This document shows positions 11,917-23,810 of a stretch of 64,000 nt of DNA, one piece after another. Both the position numbers and the translations under genes were made by a program. The notes beneath the pieces are model-generated. The model was not told where the DNA came from and did not search any database. It saw only the letters and a list, made by a program, of their open reading frames with translations. This DNA comes from Guyanagaster necrorhizus (Eukaryota > Basidiomycota > Agaricomycetes > Agaricales > Physalacriaceae), in assembly GCF_019112545.1 (NCBI RefSeq), contig NW_025064908.1, positions 477,619-541,618 on the forward strand, read 5' to 3'. Within the stretch, counting starts at the first letter, position 1. Each line of letters starts with the position of its first letter.

Positions 11917-12950
11917 TTGCCTTCTTCCCCTCGTCTGTACACTGACCATCTCATCTCAACTCGCATTATATCGTCCACCCTCCACTCGCCTCCACTGCCT
12001 CACCAATGGTCTTCCCTCCCTGCCGATCTCTCTATCGCTGGTTTCTTCACCTCCTACAACACTCACCTCTTCCTCATCACCCTCCCACCATCACTTACAC
12101 TCCGGCACACACTGACTCCTCCTCCATACCTCAGCTCAACGCACTTGCAGACCGTCTCACCTCCGGCTCCCAATATTTACAAATGTGACCACCTCCCGCT
12201 CCCTTACCTACTTCTTTATGGACTCTTTTATGCTTTATTCCTCAAATGACGGCTATATTGAAACAACTATCCCCTCATACATGCTATCCGTAACAACTTC
12301 TGCTACCTATTCTCACCCTGACTTCTGTCCCTCCTCAACGATGCTTCAGCATACTCCTCCTGACCACCCTTACTTGCGAGCCTCATCCGCGTTTTCGGCC
12401 TTGATACAACTCTATGCGAGGTCTGATCAGTTAGACCCTGCGTACACCCGATTCCGACGGTTTGGAAATGTGTCCCCCATTTGTCAAAGAGGGTGCGACG
12501 CCTTGGAAACCGTTCATCATGTTTTTGTTTCCTGCCCGTATCACTCCTTCTGGCAGCACGCCATCAAATCACTTATCAAAGAGACTTCTTGTATCCTAGA
12601 CTCCACAGATGTCCCTCTGCGCCTCTGGGGATCCTTTCTACAACTTATCCGACGTTTTTTTGACGGCCCCGGGGCACTTGGCCCCAATCCGTGTCTCACT
12701 TTTACCTCGGCCTCACACCATCCTTGCCCGCATTAACAGGATTGTCTGGACCTCTCACCAATCGCGTCTTAACTCGTATCTCTCATACATGGCACAGCGC
12801 GTGCACCCGTTTAGCTGGGAGGATATGGGCAGAGTACAAGCGGAGCGTACGTCCGGCTCACACCAAAACAAAAGCCAACTTGAAATCCATCTCCTTGCCG
12901 TCTTTCTTATCTCACATAACACCCTCTTGACTTATGTGTACTGATACGAT
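11917..12950 (+). pseudogene. non-LTR retrotransposon 3' relic (zinc-binding RT tail)
   Basis: The frame at 12185-12736 contains LDPAYTRFRRFGNVSPICQR, then GCDALETVHHVFVSCPYH and SFWQH. This C-x3-C...H...C arrangement with ETVxHxxxxCP matches the zinc-binding domain found at the C-terminus of many non-LTR reverse transcriptases. The upstream frame (11917-12249) is Pro/Ser/Thr/Leu-rich, like the region before that domain. Frames change at about 12200 and 12700. No RT catalytic core, poly-A tail or target duplication was identified, so this is a decayed 3' fragment. Confidence 0.5.
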
Positions 12951-13749
12951 ACTGACGAGCTTCATCACTACCTTTACTTTTCGATTAACGAGCTACCGAG
13001 GTAGATTAGTTTATACTTATTTACCTGAGCTGTACTAGCAGAGGTGGCCAATTTACTGTTTCAATGTTTCTCCACTCGACAGGTTTCTCTCTGAATTACT
13101 GCATGATTGAACGGCGCCTGTAGCTGAATTTTTTTCGTGTCCTGCTTCTGATTACTGCTTCATGAACTTCCTAAAGAGACAAAAGCCGCCCAAGTATATT
13201 CCGACAGCTTGCACGAACTGTCTAGCATAGGGCTTTTGGACGTGAAGCATGCTACATCGAACAAGGAGATGTTTAAGGTCACACAGGTGGGTTCTCGGAT
13301 GTAACGCCTGCCCGGCTTCGATGAAACCATCGTCTGTATAGGAAGACACCAAAGATCTCCCCATACAAGGCTCGATGGGTCGCCACGGAAGACAAGAAAA
13401 TCTGGTCGAGCTCAGGTATCATCGCCGGTAAGGATCGGCCAAAATCAAAGCGGTACTGCGGGCGACATCAGACCGGCGTACGCATTTCTGGAGTCTATTA
13501 CTGGTGTGTCCGCCTGACACCAGAGACCGAAGATCTTACTATTGACGAGAAGCCTCAGAACTTGCGTCTCGATCCGAGAATCCCAGAGCATCTCTGTCCC
13601 CGCTATGCACGGGAATGTAGACTTCTAGTCAAGTCCTTTCTGCAAGACGTCGATTAGGCTGTTGGTCAGCAGACAAGTATCATGACCATTCGCGCTGCAA
13701 CCAACGGTGCATATATAGTCGAAGATCCAAATATCCTCTCCTGCCAACG
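12951..13749. other. intergenic region and carboxylesterase promoter
   Basis: A 70-codon minus-strand frame (13364-13152) was not recognised. A TATA-type word, ATATATAG, at 13711-13718 lies 32 nt upstream of the esterase ATG. This implies a very short 5' UTR if it is the functional TATA box. Confidence 0.4.
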
Positions 13750-16069
13750 ATGCAGCCTCCAACTCTTCTTTTCAGTTTCGTCCAGCTCGCCGCAATCTCC
13801 CTGCTTTGCGTCGCACAGTCCTCTCCTGTGATTGACCTTGGATATGCTAAATATCGAGGAGTATTCGATCCCAGCATATCCAACAACACTCAGTTTCTTG
13901 GGGTGCGATTCGCGGCGCCTCCCACTGGTGCGTGATTTAAAGGCACTTCCTATATAGCTCTGTTCCCAAGGTACCTTTGTTCAGGTTCCTTGAGGTGGCA
14001 AGCACCCCGAACACCGGGCTTTGTGGATGGCATACAGGACGCTACGTCAGAACCGGACGAATGTTTGCATGCAGGAACAGGCGCCGATGCCACAAATCCT
14101 TTTCCTGCAAACAAAAGGGCCCCCTCTGTTGCAGAATCTGAAGACTGTCTCTTCTTGAAGTGGGTCGCGAACATGTTTCGGCGTCTATTGTAGCTGTCAT
14201 TTATCTATTCTCAGTGTGTATCTGCCTGGGCAGCTCGATTCTCGAACTTCTAGCAAAAATTTACCTGTCGTCGTATGGATTCATGGAGGAGGGTATGATG
14301 CTTTACTATTTATCGAGGAGTCTTATCTGAATGTGACTACAGTTATGTTTCTGGTGGCGCCGACCCTTACGATGGGAACGACCTAGTCCTTGAATCTGGC
14401 GACAGAGTCGTTGCCGTGGTTATCCAATATCGTTTGGGATTGTTTGGATTCCTGGCTGGAGAGTCAGTTAAAGCAAATGGCGTATTGAATGCTGGCCTTC
14501 GTAGGTTTTGTGTGTCTGCGGTTGGGTACGCGCTGATATTTCTGAGACAGTGGATCAACAATTTGCGCTTCAGTGGGTCCAGGAACACGTGGGCTTTTCC
14601 TTTTTCCTGCATCTGCTTTGCCGTCATATTTACCGATCCGCCGAAGATCACCAAGTTCGGTGGAGATCCAAGCCGAGTCACTATCTGGGGCGAATCTGCT
14701 GGTGGGAATTGCGTGTATTCAATAACCCATCATCTGATGTAGTCGTATTCTAGGTGCTGGTTCTGTTCTTCAGCAAGTCATTGCCAATGGTGGACAGACG
14801 TTTCCGCCTTTGTTCAGAGGTGCAATAACAAGCTCCAGTTTCCTGCCTTCACAATATGCGTATAACGATGTGGTTCCGGAGGTTCAGTATCTCCGTGCGA
14901 GTTAGAATTATACGAGGTGCTGACATGTATGTTCTAGTTCCTGTACAACACCGTGGTATCAAGGACGAAGTAGGTACTCGCAATTTTAGGCTGTTGCATT
15001 GGTCTCTAAAATCGTAGGCAAGCTGTACCTCGGCGGCCTCTTCGTTGACATGCCTGAGGAATGCTGACGCAGGGGTTCTCGAAGAGATCAATGTTGACCT
15101 TTGTATCAGCGGGTTTTTCGGCACCTACGTATTTGTGCCAGTTGTTGATGGAGATTTCATAAGGCAACGGCCGACGGTAGCTTTAGGGGAAGGAAAAGTC
15201 AATGGCGTAAGCTAGCAGCCACCGATTTTCTCGACTGGTGTCTAATCATCCTTCAAGGAGGTTGTCATGTCCGTTACAAACTCAGATGAGGGGCTCAGCT
15301 TCGTCGACTTGAGTACTGCAAACACTGTCCAGGTTCCTGACTATCTGACACAACTATTTCCGACCCTGAGCACTCAGCAACGCGACGTTGCTGTTGCAAA
15401 ATATGCTAGTCTTGGAACTCCAATCGAGCAGGTCACCGCCATAATGGGAGAATGTAGGTGCAATGCCTCAGAACCTGCGATGGCGGATACTAATGCCTGA
15501 CCTTTGTTGCGGCAGCTATATTCGTTTGCCCCACTTATTTCTTGCTTCGTGCTTTCAAAGGAAAGGCATTCAAGGCATGTTCAACCACTCTATGAATGAA
15601 TGCAGTGATGTTCAATGTCGGATACTCAGGGTCAATTCGCAATCCCACCGGGCACCCACGGAAGCGATGTTGTTTATTACTTTCCCTCGTACGTGCATTG
15701 CTATAACATCTTTACTCGTGTTCTCATTCCTTCCATTATGAGTGCGAATGATGTTCCCGCCTACAACAATACGGACTTCGACAAAGCGTTCGCCGAGTCT
15801 TTCCTAGCCTTTGTCGTGTCTCTGGATCCAAACGAGACATTCGAGCCGACAATCACACCGACATGGGAGCCTTTTTCGTTCCAACCAGGTCACGAGGTAG
15901 AAATGCGTTTCAATGAAACCGAAAGCGGCGCTCCTGCAGTGATGCCCTTTACCACTGCACCAGATCTTCTTGACCGATGCTCGTGAGTGCACCCGCCGCG
16001 TTTCTTAATCTTTCTCACCTGTTTTTTTTTAGTTTTTGGGAAAGTGTTGGGCCAGAAATAGGTCAATGA
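13750..16069 (+). CDS. secreted type-B carboxylesterase/lipase
   Basis: An alpha/beta-hydrolase of the carboxylesterase-B family. The signal peptide starts MQPPTLLFSFVQLAAISLLC and is followed by FLGVRFAAPPTG/SLRWQAP. SEDCLFLN/VYLP and WIHGGGYVSGGADPYDG (oxyanion hole GGG) come next. Then come VVAVVIQYRLGLFGFLA, DQQFALQWVQEH/ITKFGGDP and the nucleophile elbow SRVTIWGESAG/GAGS. Later pieces are EEINVDLCISGFFGTYVFVP, PVVDGDFI, EVVMSVTNSDEG and FAIPPGTHGSDVVYYFPS (catalytic His). The C-terminus is LLDRCS/FWESVGPEIGQ with TGA at 16067-16069. About a dozen short introns keep phase. One of them (15575-15629) needs a GC donor. Catalytic Ser and His are seen; the acidic residue was not pinned down. 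The gene appears intact; substrate is unknown. Confidence 0.87.
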
Positions 16070-16620
16070 AACGTGTTCGTCAAAGATATAATTAGTTATG
16101 TGTGATTTACTGTCCAAATCAATCTTAAACACACATAGATCTCTCTCCGCACTCCGTGATCCGTCACTTCCTCCTCTATCTCAATCTCTGCGGCAGATAC
16201 GTACAGTGGATATGGATATGGGTTCCTATCATGACCACCTTTGACCCAAAATACCGCCGTATTTATATAGCTGAAATACGACCATCGAGGGAGTGGCCGG
16301 AGATAATCTAATATCATCTAGGCAAGTACATATTAATATAGTCTTAGTAAAACGATCATGAACGTTGAGGCATTCGCAAGCTCATGCCTGACTAAGCTCA
16401 GAAGATCTGTCCGTCGTCGTATCGTCGTTGTCGTCTCACTATTTCTCGTCTGTTCTACGACCGGAAAATTTTTCTTGCCCCTCCCTCCCATCCCTTTGAG
16501 TCCTGATTGCCAAGGAGGAGTCCTCTGGAATCTCACTTATGAGAAGTGTGCATTAGTGACTTTCTCACCCTTTTAATTGTATTTGTACCAATATTATCAT
16601 TCTCATTCTCATCAGAACTG
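16070..16620. other. boundary between the gene arm and the repeat block
   Basis: No supported gene. A small hairpin, CGTATTT...AAATACG, lies at about 16257-16279. A 72-codon frame (16358-16576, +) has a hydrophobic stretch but no recognisable domain. CpG is still present here and becomes rare after about 16650. Confidence 0.35.
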
Positions 16621-17322
16621 GTGAGCTTAAGCAGTACACTCACATATTGACCCTATTTTTTTTTCCTTGGTGGTGCTGTGGCAAAAGCCTATTAACAAAG
16701 TTAAGTCACTTTTAGAGATAGCAAAGACAGCAGGGATTCTCACCCCACATCATGAGAAAAGGACCACCTGGGAAAATGCTCTAGAGCACATCCTTTTCAG
16801 AACAGTGTGGGGTTCAGCCTTATGTCTGTTCTGCATGTTGTGGTGAGCTAGTATCCACTAAAACTCTGGTCATCTAGATCTAGTCATTTGGCAGTTTCTC
16901 TCTATCCTTTTGGAAGACTAAACTTTTCCAGATATCAAGAATGGTGTGCCACACCACAGTTTTGTGGGTGTCAAATTTTGGCTTTCCCAGCTCTAGATCT
17001 GCCACAGTGCCAAAACAACTGAGCAGCAAGTACCCCACTCTCAAAACACAACAGATGGATGTCTGCTGTCCATCTCCTTAGGCTTATTGTGCTATAACAT
17101 TTTAGCATTGCACCTGTGCTCAGAGGCAGATGCTTATCAGTCAGAGGTGTGTACACAGACAGATGTTTCACCCTGCTAGAGGTGGATTGATCAGTGGCAG
17201 CAGATAGCCTTATAAAGCTATTCAAGAAGGCACCAGATATAGAAGGTGTAGCTAATTCAATCAAGGAAAGCAGACTCACAGGGTGAATTAGTGGTATTAT
17301 GCTGCTATAGGTTGGATAGAGT
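16621..17322. repeat. decayed repeat Y, copy 1, left part
   Basis: From about 16935 this matches 42908-43330 in the same orientation (shared phrases such as CAAATTTTGG, CTAAATCTGC and AGCTATTCAAGAAGGCACCAG with transitions). Read on the minus strand both copies give the peptide SGAFLNSFIxLS. It was split by insertion of element E at 17322/37999. Very few CpG remain. The nature of Y (old LTR or internal pol) is not settled. Confidence 0.5.
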
Positions 17323-17780
17323 TGTTATGATTTTTCTTTTTTCTTTCATTATTAACCCCTATTTATGCTTAGTCAGAGCACCCAGATCAGTGCTTAAGAC
17401 TGAGGGAAAGGCTTAGTCAGCACAACAGGCTGATCCATCATTATCCTCTGATGTAGTGACAGCCCTCAACAACACATAATGACCTTTTTATAGACAGTAG
17501 CAACACTCAAGGACAATGGGCACCAGGATTTGGAAATGCACAATAGGCAGTAGTATATTTATCTTAATTTTGTACAGTATATAAGTAGGCTTGCTCTTGC
17601 TGGTTAAACCTCAGCTTTGAGCTAAAGTTTATCTTCTACTATTCTACCTTGAGCCAACTTGTATTGGCCTTGAGACATAGCACCACACAAATACATATAG
17701 TGAACTTAGACATGACTGTACAAAGATAATACAGTGCCTATTTATCATATGTTTAGATCATGTGTCACTTGGGCTTAACA
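17323..17780 (+). repeat. 5' LTR of decayed chromovirus E
   Basis: 458 bp, starting TGTTATGATTTTTC and ending GGGCTTAACA. It has a TATA-like GTATATAAG near 17577 and the RNA-start word AGCTTTGAGCTAA at 17613-17625. The matching 3' LTR is at 37572-37998. Bases flanking the element (AGAGT and GTAGT) are only an imperfect target duplication. Confidence 0.8.
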
Positions 17781-17781
17781 A

Positions 17782-17794
17782 TTAGCTTGAAGCT
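17782..17794 (+). promoter_or_regulatory. self-complementary primer-binding site of E
   Basis: TTAGCTTGAAGCT lies one base after the LTR. It pairs with AGCTTTGAGCTAA in the LTR apart from two positions. Both differences are those expected from CpG decay of an ancestral TCGA core on opposite strands. Confidence 0.55.
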
Positions 17795-17837
17795 GATGCT
17801 TCCTTTTCTTTACACACAACAGTGCGAGAGAAACTGA

Positions 17838-19118
17838 ATGCCACCATCAAACAGCTCTATCCCTGATCTCACTGATGATTTCTTTAAGCTATTAGCTTCC
17901 ATCATAAGAATGCTTCTAGGCTTATTAGCCATCATTCAACTTTGCCATGGATGACAATCAGTTGCAGCTTAGATAGTCAGGCACTATCAGGTTTTTTAAC
18001 AAGTTCAACAAATCCTATAAAATATCACTCCAGACCTCCCCTTCTATGACATCCCTGCCTCTGCCTGAGTCTCCTTCCAGCCTCTGAGTGGACCCCTACC
18101 CAAAGCTGGACCTAGCAGCTCACATTCAGGGAATGTTCAGAAGGAAGAAGAACACTGATACTCTCTTTGACTCTGACAATCAGACAGCTAAAGTAGCAAC
18201 CCTCATCTCACAGGATTCAGGAACCTGTGGATCCTGCCTCCTGTCTCTGACTATGAGAATGAAGACCTCTCTGAGGACTTTTTTAATGACTCACCATCCC
18301 CTGACCCTTCCACCACTCCAAGAGAGCCTGGCATTGGAGATCATGCTAGAGACTCTCTTGATGCCCCTCAGATGGCTTCAAGACTCTGAAGTGTTTCATT
18401 GAACTCAGACTATGACTCTCTTTATGCTATGCCAGCAGAAAGTCTCATCTCATCAGTTCACACCAACTATAGTAGTCATGGGACCTCTGATTTCTGGTCA
18501 AATGACAAAGAGCCACATGAGCCATGGGAGGATAGACTTATGGCTGGAATTGATGAGAGTGGAAGGCTTTATGCCCAGCTCACCCTGAAAAGAGGGCTCT
18601 GAACTATTAATATAAACAGACAGACCAGCAACACTCCTGCCACTTTTGCAATACAGGCAGCCAATTGAGCTTTCACTTGATATGAAGAAAAAACATATGA
18701 CTAACAGTGACAATAAGAACAGTGCATCTATGAAGCTGCCACCTGAGGATCTGCTTCTCTCACCTGATATAGTCTTGGAATGCCAGACTCTCCATTTAAG
18801 GAGCTCAGTACTCTCACACAAAGTGAAACTGACCTCTGAATAGAGTCAGCCAAGACAGTCACTGCAAGTGAAGCCATCTGGCACACCATGTATTCCCTCT
18901 ATCTCCAAACTGATAGTATCACTGACACTGATACTATTGCCTCTTATGCTGAATCTATACTTAACACATACAGACTTCAAGTCTCCAGAAATGCTCATGT
19001 CTCTGACCACAGCCTCTGGTGATTTCTGGATAGAAGAGTTGCAGCACTCTTTCTCAATCCTTGATACTATCAAAACTTCTGCATCTATTGTAGAGAATTG
19101 GAGGAACACAGAGTGCAC
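17838..19118 (+). pseudogene. E ORF1/ORF2 remnant
   Basis: Starting at the ATG at 17838 it reads DDFFKLLASIIRMLLGLLAI, equivalent to the N-terminal membrane segment of ORF1 in the young element K. Many stops follow at former CGA/CAA/CAG codons. Close to the end, ASIVENWRN matches AAIAENWRR of K ORF2. Repeat X interrupts it. Confidence 0.65.
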
Positions 19119-20909
19119 TGATATGCCCTCTCCATGTTCAGGCATGTAAAATTGCAAAAATTGAGAATACATAGACTGCATTCCAGTCCAGTAAGCATGT
19201 AACTGAGAATAGGATAAGAGCACAGAGAAACCTAGCCATCATAAGGCTAAACTGAAGTAACAATGAGCAGAGTGCATGGCCCAGTAGCAGACTAATACCA
19301 GAGGGGTTAGACTGCATGTGAGGCCCCAGTGCTTGGTCTTAAACATGCCAATACCATTATAAGAGGATATGCTAAAAATAAAAAGAATATGATTGAAATA
19401 TGATTGGCAATCCTGATCACATTGATCAAGGATGCACAGCCATTGATGCACTGATGGGACATGCTTTAGAACAGAGAACTGAGACCCAAAGAAAGGTATC
19501 TGAATAACTGGGTGTTGAACAGAGAAATGAAATGATAGCAACAAAAGAATAGATAGAGAAATACTACTCTCAGGAATAAATAACATACATACTGCTCAGA
19601 GACTTGCATGCATACCTATAGTGCCTTAGCATGTATAACACAGTGAGAGACCCTGCATCATACTGAGGTATGACACATACATATCTATTGGATGGGTTAA
19701 TTGATACATGTCAGGCCAGAAGCAGTGTATTTTGTGAGCCAGATAGAATGTTGAGACACTGAAAAAGAGAACATAACCATTGTGGCTGACTTCAGACATG
19801 GGAGATAACCTCAGGGGTCTGGAACAGTTTATCACTGTCAGAGATATGTCATCAGGGAAATAAGAAAGTGGGCAGATCTGGCTAGGCCAGCTAGCTGATG
19901 TCAGCTAGCAAGAAAACAGCAGGCAGTCCTGGCTCAGAAGAGAATAAGCATGGCCACTGTAATATGCACATGAATAATACCTGTGAGATCTGGCACAGAG
20001 TTCTGCACTTTGAAGATACTATAGTAGGATTGTATTAATAAGTACCATAGTAGAGTATTTAAATACCATATTGTATGAGTAGAAAAGGAAGTTTTTCCAA
20101 CCTTCTACAGTTGCAGTGTATTGGGCACAGAAAGCCTTGCACTCTAGCTCTGGATTGTGTTTGTAACTTCAGATGAGAGAATAAACTCATTATTGAATAT
20201 CATTAAGAGAGCTTTGAGAACCAAGCAAGATATTAAAGCTTGCAAAGGACTTGAGCCTGATTTGATAAGAGGTTTTGGATTGTGCTCTAACCTGAGAATA
20301 AGAGAGCAGTGTCTGAAGGGCACCATCTTAAGTTTTTGAGGTATTTGTGACATGTAGTACTACAGGTGGCAGAGGTTCAAACCCTTTGGCCTGTGGATGG
20401 GGTTTTATTGTGATTGGTGTCTCTGGATTGCATAGGTTTGAATCCTGTGGGTCTACAATCAGTTTGGCAACTTGTAAACAGAGATCTGTGCTCTTTGACA
20501 CTTGTGGATGTGTTTGTGATTGGTTTTTACTTAAAGCACAAAGCTTTGAGTCATGTATTGTGTGTGTTAGGGATTTTGAGTTGCTCTGAGCTGTACTTAG
20601 GATCTTTTGAGAGTTTTGTGAAGAGTTTTGATATATTGTATTGAGCTACAGTATCTTTACCTTAAGGTCTGACAACACCTGTTGCCACCTCTTGTTTTGA
20701 TAAAATAAAAAGCTTTGAGACTTAGAGAGATCTAAGACTGTTGTACACACACTATTGCTGTTCATGCACTGTGAATTCATTGAAGAAAACAATTATATTT
20801 GTTGATTACTACTTTTATCACATTATAATCTCTCCATGAACTAAGAGTTTTGTGTGTTGGTGTGAGTGTGGCAAGTGGATAGTGCTCTGCTGTATCCATT
20901 TTCATCTTG
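19119..20909 (+). repeat. repeat X, copy 1 (1.79 kb, unclassified)
   Basis: The unit starts TGATATGCCCTCTCC and ends CATTTTCATCTTG. It is flanked by a perfect 5-bp duplication, TGCAC (19114-19118 and 20910-20914). No coding capacity was found. It has a TATA-like run, GTATTTAAATACC, near 20058 and two T-arm-like words (GGTTCAAACCC and GGTTTGAATCC, 20370-20450). Other copies lie at 30809-32599 (inverted), 44540-45360 (older) and from 63771 (inverted, CpG-rich). A 5-bp duplication suggests an integrase-type element such as a solo LTR, but the 3' end is not CA. Confidence 0.65.
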
Positions 20910-23810
20910 TGCACATTCAGATCCTCTTCAGCACAGCAGCCATCATGAAGACATTGAAGCCAGTGCTGGCTGACCTGTTGATCAGCCTCCTTCTTGGTCC
21001 ACCAGCAGTAAAGCCAGACCCAGTACTTGAGTTGATGACCAGTTTGCTGGCCACTGTCAAAGCCTCCACCCAGTCAATTTATGACCAGCCAGAGAACTTC
21101 CCTGCTGAGGATAGCAAGAGTGAGGAGAGCAGCAAGGTTGAGAATGATAGAGATGAGGACAAAGGCCCCTATAGACTGGAAGACTTTATGAAGTATGCAA
21201 AGAAAGATATGGACAAAAAAGTGCTAGAAGAGGAAATCCAAAGGGCCAGAGAGAGGGAGTATCAAGATCTATATGAAGAAGAGGTAATGTTCCTGTGGCA
21301 GGATGCTAAATGGTTAGCCTTGCACATGGGACAGAAGTATATTTATGTGGATGATTCAGAACAGTAGGATATTTTACAATATTCCATCACCAAATATGCT
21401 ATCTTAACATATAGCAGGAGGCATCCTGAAGATCAACTTGGTGGCTTGCCACTGTACAAGTCAAAGTTTGATATCAAACCAATGCCATGGACTCTGTCTA
21501 CCACCCCAAAATGAGCTGTGTACATAGCATCATCAATCTGAACAAATACCAGCTGGTATTCATACTCCACTCCTTCAGTCCAAACCTTGGCTGCTCATCT
21601 TTCATAATCCTGACTCCAGCCAACCACTCACCCAGCCAGATTTCAAAATCCCTGAACCAGCAAGAGAAGTTGGTTACTTAGCAGACAACCACTGCTAGAC
21701 AAGGCAGAAGGAAGTGGCAAGAAGCCAGTCAGGGATGACCCTGAGGCTATCAAATTAGGATTCACCATACAAAATAGAGTAATTGTATGAAAAGAAGTGC
21801 CCTCTATGAGGAGTCCTATTATAGACAACAAATTCCTTCACTCATTCTCTGGCCCACCATTCAAATGATGGTGCCTGCTCTTTGATCAGTGGCTCAATCC
21901 CATGGGCACACTACCAGAGAATGCCACTGTTCTCCAATGCAAACCTGCTCTGAAAGCCCTGACCATTCAAGAGAGCATCTGATGACATTGACCACTTCTT
22001 AATCAACTGTGAACAATATTTTGAGGTATACATTGCCTACCTCAGAACCAATATAAACAAGGCCATGTTCACCTCCTCTTATCTTGAAGACAAAGCCAAG
22101 ATATAGTGGATTTTAATCTCTCCAAACTTCTATTCTATCACCAGACAACACCACTGACTGCTGTCATGGTCTGTCTTCAAGCAAATGCTTAACAATAAGT
22201 TCATTGATCCAGCCATACAAAAAGTATACAAAGTGAAGATCAAAGAATTTAGAATGGGTAATAAGCCAGCAACAGAATACTTTGGCAAGTTAGAATGACT
22301 TACTAAGCTTGCCAGAATCTGGGATAATATTGCTGATGACAGAAGAATGGTGGAAGCACTTAAACAAGAAGCCCCATCATCCTATATCAAAATGATCTTG
22401 GATATCAGCAAGTTCATCCTGAAAGAATGCAATGAATAGAAGGAATGAGTTGTCAAGATATACAAGGAGAGGCAGCAGCAGAAAATGGAGCAAGCCAATC
22501 TGCAGGAATACTGAAAGCCAAACCAGGCTTTAACTTTAAATCTGAAGACTGATAACCAGTCCAATGCTGCCAAAGCAGGAACATTGTTGACAACTAGCAT
22601 ACTCTTATATGGAACTCAGAAGACAGGGACTAAAACTACTTACACTGGGGCTGGCAAACCAATGGACATTGATTGCCTGAAGAAAGAAGGCAAATGTTTT
22701 AACTGTGGCCAGAAGAGACATATGTCATGAGACTGCCTGAAGAAGAAGTGGACCCATGAAGATATCCAAGCACAGATTGCCAAACTGCAGAAAGAGGCTG
22801 AGAAGCTTGATGCAGAAACAAAAATTAAAGAGGTAAAAGATGGAGCTGACCAATGAGTGATTCCACTGGGTCAGCCAAGAAGAACAGTGTGTAATTAGTA
22901 GCTATGGGATGGACTAATAGTACTTCTGTAGGTACTCCTATATCTAAGTTATTCACACATTTGAATATATCTGACTCATCTACTACACACACTCAATATG
23001 AATTGCCAATCAGCAAAACTCAAATGCTCATAGGCCAAACAGGGGGAGAGACTCTTGCTAGGTGGCTCAAACCATTCAACACTGAGTGAATGTGATGAGC
23101 CATCAAAGAAGCACCAATGAAAGAAGCAGCCAAAGCAGTACTCAAAAACTGGATACATAAGACTCAGACTGAAGAAGTAATTGATGATATAGTTGAAGGG
23201 ATAAAGAAAGCTAAGTGATGTCAAGCACTAGAGTGGCTTGATGAGCTCCATGGGTCATGAAAGTATATCTGAAGGATCAAAACAACAGGACAAGACTTAA
23301 CTGCAAAAGCCCAGATTGAGATCTTTATGAATTGATTGACACATGCAGTGACTGCCTTGATTAATAGTGGTTGCACTGAAAGCTCCATCAATCATGCTTT
23401 CATCAACAAGCATGATTTAGCAACCCAAGCAACAGTAGCTCCCATCCCAGTATACAATGCCAATGGTATCAAGAACCAAGCTGGTTCAATCACTGAATTC
23501 ATTGAACTCTGACTTACTATCAGAGATCATTCAGTGCACATCAACTTGGCTGTCACTGACTTGAGGACAAAAGAGATATTCCTTGGCCATAACTGGCTGA
23601 TCAGGCACAATCCACTGGTCAACTGAAAAACCAGACAGATCACCTTCACCAGATGTAAATGCCAAAAGATCCTTTTAAAACTATCTGATGAAGACCCAGA
23701 AGATCAGTGGGATGAGGAAATGGAGGACAGTGAGACCATCCCAGCCATTGACATTCAACAAGCATTGCATATCCAAGCAATACACCATGCTAATAATCTG
23801 ACAGCAAGAG
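20910..23810 (+). pseudogene. E ORF2 C-terminus, gag and protease, decayed
   Basis: The ORF2 tail has VLEEEIQRAREREYQDLYEE and FLWQDAKW, matching K. Gag fragments follow, including PFKRASDDIDHFLINCEQYF-like text near 21970 and a zinc knuckle near 22690 (CFNCGQKRHMS*DC, one stop). Gag and pol overlap as ATGA at 22853-22856. The protease reads ALINSGCTESS near 23355, with the catalytic Asp changed to Asn. The segment stops abruptly at 23810 (NNLTAR), where it is joined to pol of another element, N. It forms the left arm of the large inverted duplication. Confidence 0.7.

Noticed and set aside
16358..16576. 72-codon ORF with a hydrophobic core
   Set aside because: No downstream exon, family or promoter; probably chance at the repeat border.
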